Shown here piece after piece: positions 22,457-32,809 of a stretch of DNA of 64,000 bases (positions are counted from its first letter, which is position 1; each line of letters starts with the position of its first letter). The notes under the pieces were generated by a model. It was not told the origin of the DNA. It ran no database searches and saw nothing but the letters and a program-made list of their open reading frames with translations. The position numbers were made by a program, and so were the translations under genes. Source of the DNA: Utricularia gibba (taxonomy: Eukaryota; Streptophyta; Magnoliopsida; Lamiales; Lentibulariaceae); NCBI GenBank assembly GCA_002189035.1, contig NEEC01000009.1:1426001-1490000 (forward strand), read 5' to 3'.

Positions 22457-23581
22457 TTAATTTGCACGCGTCTGGAATACTTCAAGAGACATCTCGCTTG
22501 CATCAGTAGCTTGTAGCTCAACCTGAATGCCATCTAATTCCCTCTTGAACCTGTCCTTTGAGCTCGCGTAGATCATTTTGCTCCTCACCTTGGCAGTGTC
22601 GGGGGACCTGAGTTCACAGAATTTTGGAATACAGGGTGTCTCTGGTATGATAACATGTTAAAAAGATAAAGAAATTACCAAGCAATGAAGAAAATCCTGC
22701 TCTTTGGAACATTCCCTTCGGTCAGAAACTCAAAATCATAGACAGCATATCTGCACTCCTCAGCAGGCAGGCTTGCAGCAAAGTCTTCATATGTTTGGGT
22801 TGGTTCACCAAGCTTTTCCACAAGTACCTGTTTCTGCTTCTCCTCAATCTTGAAAACAATGAAACGGTGTGTACGTTTAGCTTTCAGCTCCATAAACTTG
22901 AGTTTGCAGTCATCATGAACAGCCATTCCAGAAGCTGCATTAGCCTGAGAACCAAAGGGAAAGCCCATAAGGAAAAAGAAACATACACCATCAACCAAAA
23001 CAATGGTTATAAACCTTGATCCTTAGCTAGTCTTCATTCTGTAAACCACAGAATAATAGACACCCAAAAAAAAAAGCATCAAAATGAAACGTAGTTACAG
23101 TCTACTACAAGATGCGGCCATGAAACGCCTCGTTCAGATTCAATTAAACAGCACTTCTGTTAGCTGCGTTACGAAATCCGGAGCGCTCGCATTTTCGGGA
23201 AGCCAGAGTTGAACACGAAAAACGTAAGCAGAAACAGGATAAACTTATGCACAGAATCATACTGATAGCAGCGTAGTCCTGTCAACGACTAGAACGCAAA
23301 ATTCATGAAAGATCCAGACCAACGGCGTATCATGCGATATAAATTACTACAAAATCCTACAAAAAATCCACCAACAACAGGTCACCAACAGTAACCTACT
23401 CCCGGATCCGGCAAACGAAAAGTCGCAAACGTGCGACTGAATCCAGGGAGCGATTTCCGCTTTCAACTAGAAAAACAAAAGATCGCACTAAGAGTGGAGA
23501 GTACGCACAAAAACAGAGCCAAGGAAAAAAAAACAAGGAAATCACCATAGATAGCATACTGAAACAAAAAGTCAATACCAT
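22457..23581 (-). CDS. ADF: Actin-depolymerizing factor (ADF/cofilin)
   Basis: This binds and severs actin filaments and speeds monomer turnover in the cytosol. Exons are 23581-23579 (only the ATG), 22944-22679 and 22607-22457; they total 420 nt and 139 residues, the normal size. The protein reads [18 protein letters not shown] with the regulatory Ser6 present, then [25 protein letters not shown], the actin-binding helix [17 protein letters not shown], and the ending QTRAN. A 634-bp first intron directly after the start codon is a known trait of plant ADF genes, where it can enhance expression. The nearest plant group is the ADF1-4 subclass. Confidence 0.96.
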
Positions 23582-24595
23582 GGCGACTATCGGAGAAGTC
23601 GCTACGCTTTAGCAAGAATTCTCCGGAGACGAGATTTAGGGCTGAGAAGAAGCCTCCGTTTTCTCGGGGTCGATATGCTTAAGAGGAAAGCTTACTTGGG
23701 CAGCGACACAGAGCAAGAATGAATATCTTTCGCGTGTACGTACGTACAATTTGCAATCGTTACCAATTGCCAATTTACAATATATACGATATTACGCTTT
23801 CTCAATTGAAGAGTCTATGGATGATTTGGGCCGTCCAGGCCCATAAGTAGTGAACTGAAAAGGAGAATTTGGGCTTCAGGCCCAGTCGCATGAACCGTTG
23901 GGATGAGCTGTTAGCGTAGAGGGAAATATAGCAGTTCTTCCCGGTTGTTCAAGAAACAGTAACATTTTACAGTCTTGGTTTTACAACACCTGAAATCCAG
24001 AACTCTCAGTAGGATTTTCAGCCGAAGAATCAGTTGGTGTGAACGGCGCTTCTAGGCTTTTCCTCTTGAGGATTTCAAAGAAATCTGCTTCTGTACTCGG
24101 GGAATTGGTAGTTGGGGTTCTCTAACCCTGATCTAGAAATCAATTTTGTGGTGATTGTTGAAGTTTTTGTGTATTCGAAGTTCATGATGGTGCTTCGTGC
24201 ATCACTTGGTCAGATGCGTGGTTGTTCTTTTCCGGTTACCGATTTTTCCAGTAAGTTGGTTTGGTCAATCTACTGCTTTGTGGATGGATCTTCGTCTCTC
24301 TTTGTCTTGCTCGTTTTTCTACTGTGAAATCAGTTCCCGTTAGATGAACTCCTTTTCGTATTGTTGCAGCGTGCAGGTGTTTGAATTTAGATCATGGATT
24401 CTTACACATTTAGCTTTTATGGTAACAACCTAGGGATTCGCCGCTGGTTTTGTTTTTTCTGGGATTTTATCATCTTTATTTGCGTATCCAATAAATCTTA
24501 TATGTTCATGAAACCGAGATGAGGTTGTAACTTATGTATTTACTTTCTTGAATGCTGTCAGAGGATATGTTGTTGAAGATCTAAAAGACTTGAAA
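23582..24595. promoter_or_regulatory. Shared divergent promoter of ADF and GH43 genes, site II cluster
   Basis: The two genes point away from each other. Site II-type elements cluster at 23825-23832 (TTTGGGCC), 23837-23844 (AGGCCCAT) and 23878-23885 (AGGCCCAG), between the likely leaders. Such elements bind TCP factors in plant housekeeping promoters. 23,930-24,595 probably holds the GH43 5' UTR with an intron ending near 24561. Confidence 0.55.
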
Positions 24596-26202
24596 ATGAG
24601 GTTGAGGAAAAAAATGAGGAAGCCAAATTCTTTGGTTTGCAATGCAGGGAGCAGATGCTCAATCCCCTTGGTATTGTGTAGCATGGCGGGATTAATAATA
24701 TTACTTCATATATATAGCTTGAAATCACAGCACGATGCACAAAGCAGAGACGTAGGAGATATACATATAAGCCATCATATGGTGTTGCAGTTGCATGAAC
24801 TAGAGATGGTTGAGGAGGAAAACATACAAATGCCTCCACCCAGGAAACGATCCCCTCGTGCAGCCAAGAGGAAACCTCAGCGGCCTTCCACCTTGATTGA
24901 TGAGTTTCTGGATGATTCTTCACTAATACGGCATGTGTTCTTTCCGTCCTCAAAATTATCTATAGATCCCACACAGGTTGACAGCAACGACAGCTTATAC
25001 TATTATCCAGGAAGGATATGGCTGGATACTGAAGGAAATCCTATTCATGCTCATGGTGGTGGAATGTTGTATGATGCGAAGTCTTCTACTTATTACTGGT
25101 ATGGAGAATATAAAGATGGTCCTACTTACCATGCTCACAGAAAAGGATCAGCAAGGGTAAAATTCTATTGCATATAGTGCACTTCTACTTCGAATTTCAA
25201 CGGTTTGGGGTTTTTTAAGAGAATTACCTATCACCATGCTATAGTGTTTTGTCTACATTGGTAGTTGATGCAAGTCAAACTCTTTGGATATCTCTTTTCT
25301 GAATAACCCATTGATGCACATATTTTGACGTTAACCTGACTGGTGGTTCATTTCAGGTCGATGTCATCGGTGTTGGTTGTTACTCTTCAAAAGATCTATG
25401 GACATGGAAAAATGAGGGCATAGTCCTTGCTGCGGAGGAAAAAAATGAGACCCATGACCTCCACAAGTTCAATGTCCTGGAGAGGCCAAAAGTAATTTAC
25501 AATGACAAGACTGGGAAATACGTAATGTGGATGCATATTGACGATGCCAACTACACTAAAGCATCTGTAGGTGTGGCGATGAGCGACTCCCCAACTGGCC
25601 CCTTTAAATATCTATACAGTAAACGCCCCCATGGTTGTGAGAGCAGAGACATGACAGTCTTCAAAGATGAAAATGGAGTTGCTTATCTAATCTACTCCTC
25701 AGAAGACAACAGTGAGATTCACATAGGACCCCTGAGTAGCGACTATCTGGATGTCACACCAATCATGAGAAGGATCCTTGTCGGGCTACATCGAGAGGCT
25801 CCAGCAATGTTCAAACACCAAGGAATATACTACATGGTCACCTCTGGTTGCACAGGGTGGGCTCCGAACGAGGCTCTTGTACATGCTTCCGAGTCGATCA
25901 TGGGGACATGGGAGACGATGGGGAACCCGTGCATCGGCGGAAACAAGATCTTTCATCTCACAACATTCTTTGCTCAGGGCACCTTCGTGCTACCGCTGCC
26001 GGGTCTTCCGGGTTGTTTCATCTTCATGGCAGACAGATGGAGCCCTGCTGACCTCAGGGATTCAAGATATGTGTGGCTGCCATTGACAGTAGGGGGAGCC
26101 GCTGATCAGCCACTGGAGTTCAGCTTCGGATTCCCCGTGTGGTCGAGAGTTTCCATTTTCTGGCACAGAAGATGGAGGCTTCCTTCGATGTGGAGTGCTT
26201 AG
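24596..26202 (+). CDS. Glycosyl hydrolase family 43 protein (type II membrane form)
   Basis: This is a plant GH43 protein like At3g49880, probably a Golgi or cell-wall galactan/arabinan-acting enzyme; its exact substrate is not known to me. Exons are 24596-25156 and 25357-26202, giving 468 residues. A basic N-terminus (MRLRKKMRKP) is followed by one membrane segment at about residues 22-42, as in a type II Golgi protein, then a stem rich in Pro and basic residues. The five-blade propeller region starts near HAHGGGMLYD and continues through YYWYGEYKDGP, VLERPKVIYNDKTGKYVMW, SRDMTVFKDENG, YYMVTSGCTGW and MADRWSPADLRDSRYVWLP. The ending WSRVSIFWHRRWRLPS is typical of the plant proteins. The start is the first ATG before the membrane segment. 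Confidence 0.92.
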
Positions 26203-26944
26203 GAAAGGACGCTGCTGCACATTTGTTGAATTGTAACCATGCCTTCTCTTTTCTCTCTTGTTGTAATATTAACGTCTCAGTCTCAGAAGAAACTTTTCTT
26301 TTGTTGTACAATATACATAATCTTCGTCTCTTCTTCACATAATATGCAGGCAAGCCAGAATAGTGAACCCGGTTCGACCGGGTCCAGTTTCAATTCTGTT
26401 TGTTTTTACTTTAAAAAAAATCTAAGTATAAATTACGAATTGAAATGCCGGTGGATGGAGGAGGGTTTAGGAAACAACCGCTTCTTCCTGCTGGTTTTGG
26501 TGCCTGGGTTCGGCAGGTAGATTTTCTTTTCCGCTTTGTCTCCAGTTCCTGTTTTTAGCGTTTGAGGTCAGTAGTATGAAAACGGCTCCAATTGGAGTCA
26601 GATTTTTTCGTATAGTCGATTCACTGCGTTTTTTCGTGAGAGTTGGGGATGTGAATGGTCGGAAGGTGGAAGAAGAAAAGAAAGATGAGTCGTTGTGTTG
26701 GGGTGCATCTGTGAGTCAAAGTAAAGCCAGTTTTAAGGTTCATAATGCTGCTTGATTCATCCGGTCGTTGGAATTGATTTTCCATTATGATGAATTCCTG
26801 TGTAGCGAGCAGCTGTTTTGCTAATGAGAGTCACCATTGTTTCTGGGATTGTGTTGCTTTTGTGATCATATAAAGCTCTTTTTTGGATTACCGGTTTTCA
26901 CCTTGTGTCATTCTTCAAGGCAATCGAACTTCTTACGGAGGTAA
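26203..26944. other. Intergenic region, GH43 3' flank and RRM-gene leader
   Basis: A 7-bp-arm palindrome acccggt-tcg-accgggt sits at 26367-26383, of the kind seen in plant repeat ends, but I see no surrounding element. The rest is T-rich leader-like sequence. Confidence 0.4.
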
Positions 26945-27594
26945 ATGCTATTCTTGAAGAGGATTGCTCCTGCCTCCTTTTCATCACCTTTGTTTAGATG
27001 GCTTGATGTTCGCCTCTCTTCCACGCAGCTTTTCATTGGAGGTTCATCTCTACTGCTCTTTTTTCTTTTGCATATTTGGCACCTCAACCGGGCAGAGCCA
27101 TCTATTCGATGTCATGAATTTGTAGTTGAACGACAAGCATGTCATATTCGATGGGCCATCGTGCTGATGGAATTATATCCATCTGCTCTTCCCTCCAAAC
27201 CTAAATCTTCACCTTTGCAGGTCTTTGTTACGATACAAATGAAACCATATTGAAGTCTGCATTCGAGAAGTATGGGGAGGTGATCGAAGGTAACCAAGAC
27301 TACTACAACATCCCTTCAACTCATTCCATGTTTCCTGCTAAATTAGATGGCCTGCTGGTTCTACCAGCTAAGGTGATCTGTGATCGCGTGAGTGGCAGAT
27401 CAAGAGGATACGGGTTTGTTCGTTTCGCCTCAGAAACCGCAGCGAGCAATGCATTGGAGATGATGGATGGCCAGGTAACCCTCCATTCTCGTCTTGCTCC
27501 AAGCTCCTGCACGGACACTATAGATGCCTTCCATGGATCTTGCTAGGTGCTTGAAGGCAGAAGCTTACGTGTTCATTATGCGCATAGAAGCTGA
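26945..27594 (+). CDS. Small organelle-targeted RRM RNA-binding protein
   Basis: This is a single RNA-recognition-motif protein with a likely mitochondrial or plastid presequence. Exons are 26945-27041, 27221-27289, 27368-27474 and 27547-27594, totalling 321 nt and 106 residues. Residues 1-27 are basic, Ser/Arg-rich and free of acidic residues until Asp21, fitting an organellar transit peptide. The RRM follows: RNP2 LFIGGL, helix LKSAFEKYGEV, RNP1 RGYGFVRF and the final strand SLRVHYAH. There is no glycine-rich tail, so it resembles the short organellar RRM proteins rather than classic GRPs. The junction after exon 2 uses the acceptor at 27366-27367, giving IEAKVICDR. Confidence 0.85.
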
Positions 27595-27975
27595 AGCAGG
27601 GAGGTGTTGAACCACTTGAAACTCTCTTTGTTTTTTGGTATCGCGAGGTTAATTAGTTGAAAATGGATAATAATTTATAATAATAATCAAACATTATTCT
27701 ACCAAATGATAATAGTCATTTTTATTTAGAACATATTATAATTAATATAAATATTTTAATGACTTGTTATATACTTTAATTATACAAATTTAATCATATA
27801 TTATTATTGACTGTGTTAAACATATTCAACTTTTATCAAATGATATTGACACCTATTCACAACTACACGTTCGATTTTTTTTTTTAGCGGAATGAATTAA
27901 AAATAATCATTAAGTAATATAAATTTTCAATTCAGCCGATGGCAAACTTGCCGGCCGGAACGCAGAAGGTGGGAG
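27595..27975. other. AT-rich spacer before the complex I B8 gene
   Basis: This is strongly AT-rich between 27660 and 27930, with no coding frame. It includes the RRM gene 3' end and the short B8-gene promoter. Confidence 0.5.
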
Positions 27976-28653
27976 ATGGCGTGGAGGGGGCAGTTGTCAA
28001 GATACATCAAGGAGCTTCGGTTCCTGTTGTCTCCGAATTCTCCTTCCAGCGCTGTTACCAAGTGAGTCCTAATGTTTCCCTTCGCTGATTTGTTCCGTGG
28101 GTGATTTCCGAATCCTGTTCCGCTTATGTTCCAGTCTATGTATTCGCAGAAGTTTTATTGAAAGTCATTACAAGGATCTGAAAACGAAGAACCCTAGGCT
28201 CCCGATTTTGATCCGTGAGGCAACTGGGATTCAGCCTCAGCTTTGGGCTAGATACGGTATGAACCTAAATAACTAAATCATCGTGTCTTGAGATCCGTCT
28301 TAATTGAAGCAGTAAACATTCAGCATAGCTGCGGGAGGGTATAAAATAAAATTGGGATCCGTGTGAGTGCCCTAGTCTTGCATCCCTGGAATTTCTGTAG
28401 TTTAGTTCTTACAAAATGGCCTTTAGATGAGATTGCAGTAAGGTTTTATGCAGTTGGTATTCCTGAGTTGTTTGATTAAAGCATCTCCCTTGTAGAGGTC
28501 TTTGTAGCCTGATGTCCTGAAAGCTTTCTTTGTTTTACAGACATGGGTGTTGAGCGTGGAATACACTTGGAAGGCTTGAACGAAGAACAGATATCCAAGG
28601 CGCTTGAGGATCTATCCAAAGGGGGGCCTTCTGCTTCCTCCTCTAGAGGCTGA
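27976..28653 (+). CDS. NADH dehydrogenase 1 alpha subcomplex subunit 2 (complex I B8)
   Basis: This is a thioredoxin-fold accessory subunit of mitochondrial respiratory complex I (B8/NDUFA2). Exons are 27976-28061, 28150-28256 and 28541-28653, totalling 306 nt and 101 residues, about the usual plant length. The protein starts [18 protein letters not shown] and contains [35 protein letters not shown] and [15 protein letters not shown]. The splice phases fit, and the codon for Asp in RYDMG is split by intron 2. It has no cleavable presequence, which is normal for this subunit. Confidence 0.93.
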
Positions 28654-30190
28654 GACAACCTCACATTGGTAACTTCTGTAGTTCAATAAAAAACGTTGCT
28701 TGCGGTTGTGGTGAGACCTCATTGCATCGGTAACTCATGTTCTTGGGTTTTCTGGATAGTGTATCCTTTCAGTAACTGCTTCCTGCACATTTCTGTGATG
28801 GCATGCGCAAGATTACATTTCTGTGATGGAATGATTCCTGTTTACGAGCCGGTTTTGTGCACAGCTTACAATAATGATATTCAAAAAAATCGACAGCAAT
28901 TCGAGTTTGCATTTTCAGAACAGAGCATGCAGTGCATTTGCACAACAATGAAGCGCAAGAACCAACAATGAGACATAAACCAACCAGCAAGGCGATGAAG
29001 TTCCCCAGCACTTGATGGAATTAACAAAGACCAGGTGCTCATTCCGGGAGCATAGAATATGAAGATGCTGAAGTAGGCAGGCCATCCAAAACTGAAGATT
29101 ATGGCCATAGTAAAAGGTTGCAGCTCAGTAAAAGTGACCAAGGACCATTTCTCCTACAGGCTTCTTCATGATCCATACTCCCAGAAGAAGTTGCTAGCAC
29201 GATGTAGCCAAACTGTGACCAAAGTCAGACAAATCTCAGTCTTTGTGAAGCGATAACATAGGAAAGACCAGCTTTTCCAGTCATATCGTACCACAGTAGA
29301 CCAATATATCTGCCACCCACAAAGGAAAAACCATCCAAAGTCGATGATGGATCCGTTACCTGTTTTGAGGGAAGCAGTCTTGTAGTCCAGGACTGATAAC
29401 ACCATATTTGTCCAACCTTCTATTCAACTCAACCACATTTCTCCCAGCACGGTGATCATCACACATGCTCAGACTCTGCATAAATGTCAGCTAACAGCAA
29501 GACCGCCAATAATAATAGGACTGCATAAATGAAAGGCATGGAAATGCTAGAACAAGTACCATGCTTCTTCTGGATGACCAGAAGTAACTTAATGATCACT
29601 TTTGACGAAGGCTGGGTGAGGCTTCCCCCTGTTTCGCTCTACATTTTACATGCTCTTCGAAGCATCATTCGAGACACTGACTCTCACCATTTTCCAAATT
29701 CAGATGCGAAACCTGTTTCACAATGTATCCAAATAAACAGGAGTCACAATAGAATTAACAACTGCATCCTCTACCTCCCTTCCAACGCCATGAAGCACGA
29801 AACCGAAACAAAAGCAAAGAAAAGTATCCGCAATCGAATCTGCTTCTCAAGGGTTAACACCGACCGATTCACCAACTTGCCCCTTCTGTGAAGCCCCAGC
29901 CCAGCCCACACAACACGTAGCCCGGTCTACTGAGGTTGAGGGCTGCGGTTAATGTCATAAAATAATAAATTCAATTTAAAATTATGTTGAATTACATTAT
30001 TTATTTTTTTACTATATTTCGTACATTGAACCTAGACATTCAATACTTAGGGGGGTAAATGCGATAATATTAAAATATTTTAACAGGAATATTATTTTAA
30101 AATTTGTGGATATACTGCAGCACTGCACCACTGGCCACTGTCGTTTCAGCTTCTGAGCAAAAACGACGATTCCTCTGTGGCCGGGCAGCA
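28654..30190. other. Long region without a confirmed gene; possible decayed or unrecognised minus-strand gene
   Basis: After the B8 gene 3' end, the minus strand between about 29,520 and 28,870 holds several protein-like open stretches. One reads MCDDHRAGRNVVELNRRLDK and ends at a donor-like site near 29360. Another holds YIGLLWYDMTGKAGLSYV, and a third is hydrophobic (FSFGWPAYFSIFIFYAPG). I could not join them into one frame or recognise a family. It may be an unrecognised multi-exon gene, a pseudogene or a non-coding transcript. 29,900-30,190 is the PAS2-like promoter. Confidence 0.35.
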
Positions 30191-31491
30191 ATGTCCCAAC
30201 CGCGAATCGCCAGCTTGTACCTGTTCGTCTACAACATTCTGCAGGCATCGGGATGGTAAAATGCGCTCCCCGATTGATTGAATATCATCCTTTGACTCGG
30301 AATCAGTCTCCTTTTAATACGATATTTATTTTCTCCCGGCCTTCAGGGCCTTTTCTCTGTTGAAGATCCTGGGTAGCGTTGTCACCACCAACTCAGTGAC
30401 GGCCGCTTATTCTTCTGCGGGCAGAGAAATATGTAATCTCCCACGACCTTGTAGTAAACACAATTGGAGGTTCGTCATTTTTCTCTTTTTTGATCTGGGC
30501 TGCAGGTTTTCTCCAGACTCTTGCATTCCTTGAAGTTATTCATGGTGCTGTAGGTGATTTTCAGATCCACTGTGTAAACTGATTGTTTTGGGATTGCTGG
30601 ATTATGAAGTTCTTGAATTGGATGTTTCTTTAAGGAATTGTTCCAAGTGGGATATTGCTTCCTCTGATGCAATGGGGTGGGAGAAGTCACTTTCTTCTCG
30701 CTGTTGCTGCACGAATTCCAGAGGTTTGTAATTGGAGTGCATTTTTCATACCCGATTCATTGTCACTCCCATCAAAATCAGTTTTTTGCACATGGTTGTT
30801 GCAGGTCCAGGAATCACCATCAGTCTTCATAACCTTCTTGGCTTGGAGTTTATCTGAAGTCAGAGCCCTTCTCAAGTCCATTTGTCCCAATAACGCGCAC
30901 TTTACTCATTTTGCTTCTTCTTCCATGTAGCTGATCAGGTACTCACACTATGCAGTGAACTGCATTGGAACTTCCCCAAAATGGATCACTTTCTTGAGGT
31001 ATAGCATCTAATTTTTCCAGAGTTGGTGTGGTGCTTCGTGAGTATCAAATTCAACAAGACATTGTGTCTACTGATAGGTACAATGCTTTCATTGCCCTGT
31101 ATCCAATCGGCATCTTTCCAGGAGAAAGTGAGTAAACACGAGCACAATTATCCCATACCTGCATCTCTTTGTTGATAGACAGACAACATTTGATCTCTCT
31201 GTGTAATTCACCTTGCGTACCAGTGTGGCTTATGTACCAAGCACTCCCTTTTATAAAGAAGCATAATCTGTATGCAGATAGCCTCCCCTTCAGCTATCAC
31301 GGGTTCATCAGGGCAAGTTGTTTGAACCTTTCTCTGAAGGTCTTCCAAGCTGGCTTGTGATTGACATTTGACATTGTGTGTGAACGCAGGGCTTGCTTCT
31401 CTGCTATCCCTTTTTGTGGATGAAACTCTATCTCCACCTGTTCAAGCAACGCAGCTCAAAACTGCGCAAGCAGAACAAGAAGGAACAGTAG
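30191..31491 (+). CDS. 3-hydroxyacyl-CoA dehydratase, PASTICCINO2-like
   Basis: This is the dehydratase step of very-long-chain fatty-acid elongation in the ER (PAS2/PHS1/PTPLA family). Nine exons: 30191-30255, 30347-30432, 30506-30553, 30635-30723, 30805-30858, 30931-30998, 31078-31127, 31224-31312 and 31390-31491, totalling 651 nt and 216 residues. It follows the At5g59770-type paralogue rather than PAS2 itself: starts MSQPRIASLYLFVYN, then LEVIHGAVGIVPSGILLPLMQ, RYSHYAVN, the catalytic-region Tyr/Glu segment RYNAFIALYPIGIFPGE, MYQALPFIKKHNLYA and YPFLWMKLYLHLFKQR. Several membrane segments and a basic lysine-rich tail suit ER retention. Intron 8 appears to start with GC (agg|gcaagt). It works in the same elongation cycle as the KCS at 1.1-2.8 kb. 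Confidence 0.92.
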
Positions 31492-32030
31492 GCGTACAGA
31501 CGTCTTGGTATGATCGATCATAGGAGCCTGACTCATATGACATGCTTCATTCATGTAGCTTTCTTTTCGTTTGCTTCCAATAAAAGCACTGCCCCCCACT
31601 TCTACTCCAACACCTTGAACCAGTTACTCTCTCATCGTCATGGATTGCATGATGAAAACTTTATGGCTACCACTCAGCCAGATTACATGGCTCCATGAGC
31701 AGCAAAATCATGACCGAGGGAGAGAATTCAATGTGTTTTCTGGCATCCCACTTGGTCAAATTTAGATTCAAGTTGGCATTTTTTTCACATATTTTTTGAA
31801 ACCCGAAACCCAGAAAACTACTTCCCATCACGTGGAGAGAAATGCGGTACACTTCATGTCCGTGTCTGATGCAGGTCAATAGAGAAATAAAATATTAGAG
31901 GAAAGGGAAATAAGAGTGACAAAGGGGCAGTGTCAGAGCTGGCTGGCATCATCGTCATCTGGATCACGAGACACTTGATTCCAAGAAAGGCCAACCAAGA
32001 CGGAAAACGCCAGTAATCAGTCGTAATCAA
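31492..32030. other. Convergent spacer between PAS2-like and NaKR-like genes
   Basis: This holds the 3' UTRs of both genes. I see no other gene or repeat. Confidence 0.5.
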
Positions 32031-32809
32031 TCAGCCATAATAACCACCACTCCAACCGGTCGGTGCTCGCCAAAGCTCAGCACTCTTCACCCTCGAAATG
32101 CTTTCCAGAACCCTCGCCGGACTCACGTCTCCGACCACCGTCACCTTCTTCGTCGCCATGTCTATGCTGAATGAGGCGACCCCTGTCCAAACAGACATAC
32201 ACAAGATGATTATGGTTTATAATGTAATACGAGTATTCTAACAGACGCGATCAAAAGGGATAATCTGGAAAAAAGGGTAGTGAGATGGATGCATGCCTTG
32301 CATTTTGGAGATGTGTTTTCTGACTTTCGCCTCGCATCCCTTGCAATGAATGGAGACCCGCAGCTCCACCACCTACACAAAACTAGGATCTGATGAGCCG
32401 TGTAATACAGTTTATCAGATGAGCTTTAAGATACAGAGAAGAGATCCGAAACCTGGTGACGGGGGGAGTGTTCCGTTGCCGCCTTTCTCATATCCATTTC
32501 CGGTTTGAACAGCGGCGGAAGAGCATCGGAACCCAGTCGATGATATTGCAGCGACTCCGGTTTCTGGATCCAACCCCGAGTCCCGGCAGAGATTTTTGGG
32601 AGAGATTCGTTGGTTTGTTTAGAACCAGACGAGGTTTTAGTGCTACCCCCATTGAAAACGTCGACGTGGGAACAGGGCACAACCAGCCTCGGGGTCGCCG
32701 GTAACCGGTGAAGGTGTCGCCCGACCGGCTGGTAAATAGCGCGGTGGTTGATGCTTGAGCAGACGGCGGTGGACCCCGGAGAGGCGCAGAATATCTCTTT
32801 GGTCTTCAT
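32031..32809 (-). CDS. Heavy-metal-associated domain protein, NaKR-like
   Basis: This is a plant metal-binding protein of the SODIUM POTASSIUM ROOT DEFECTIVE group, linked in Arabidopsis to phloem function and Na/K balance. Exons are 32809-32453, 32372-32297 and 32182-32031, totalling 585 nt and 194 residues. The family start MKTKEIFCASPGSTAVCSS is clear. A low-complexity middle leads to the HMA domain from about residue 120: ELRVSIHCKGCEAKVRKHIS with the metal-binding CxxC, then FSIDMATKKVTVVGDVSP and VKSAELW. The C-terminus ends GGYYG without a CaaX box, so it is not isoprenylated like HIPPs. Intron 2 appears to begin with GC (caag|gcatgc). Confidence 0.9.
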
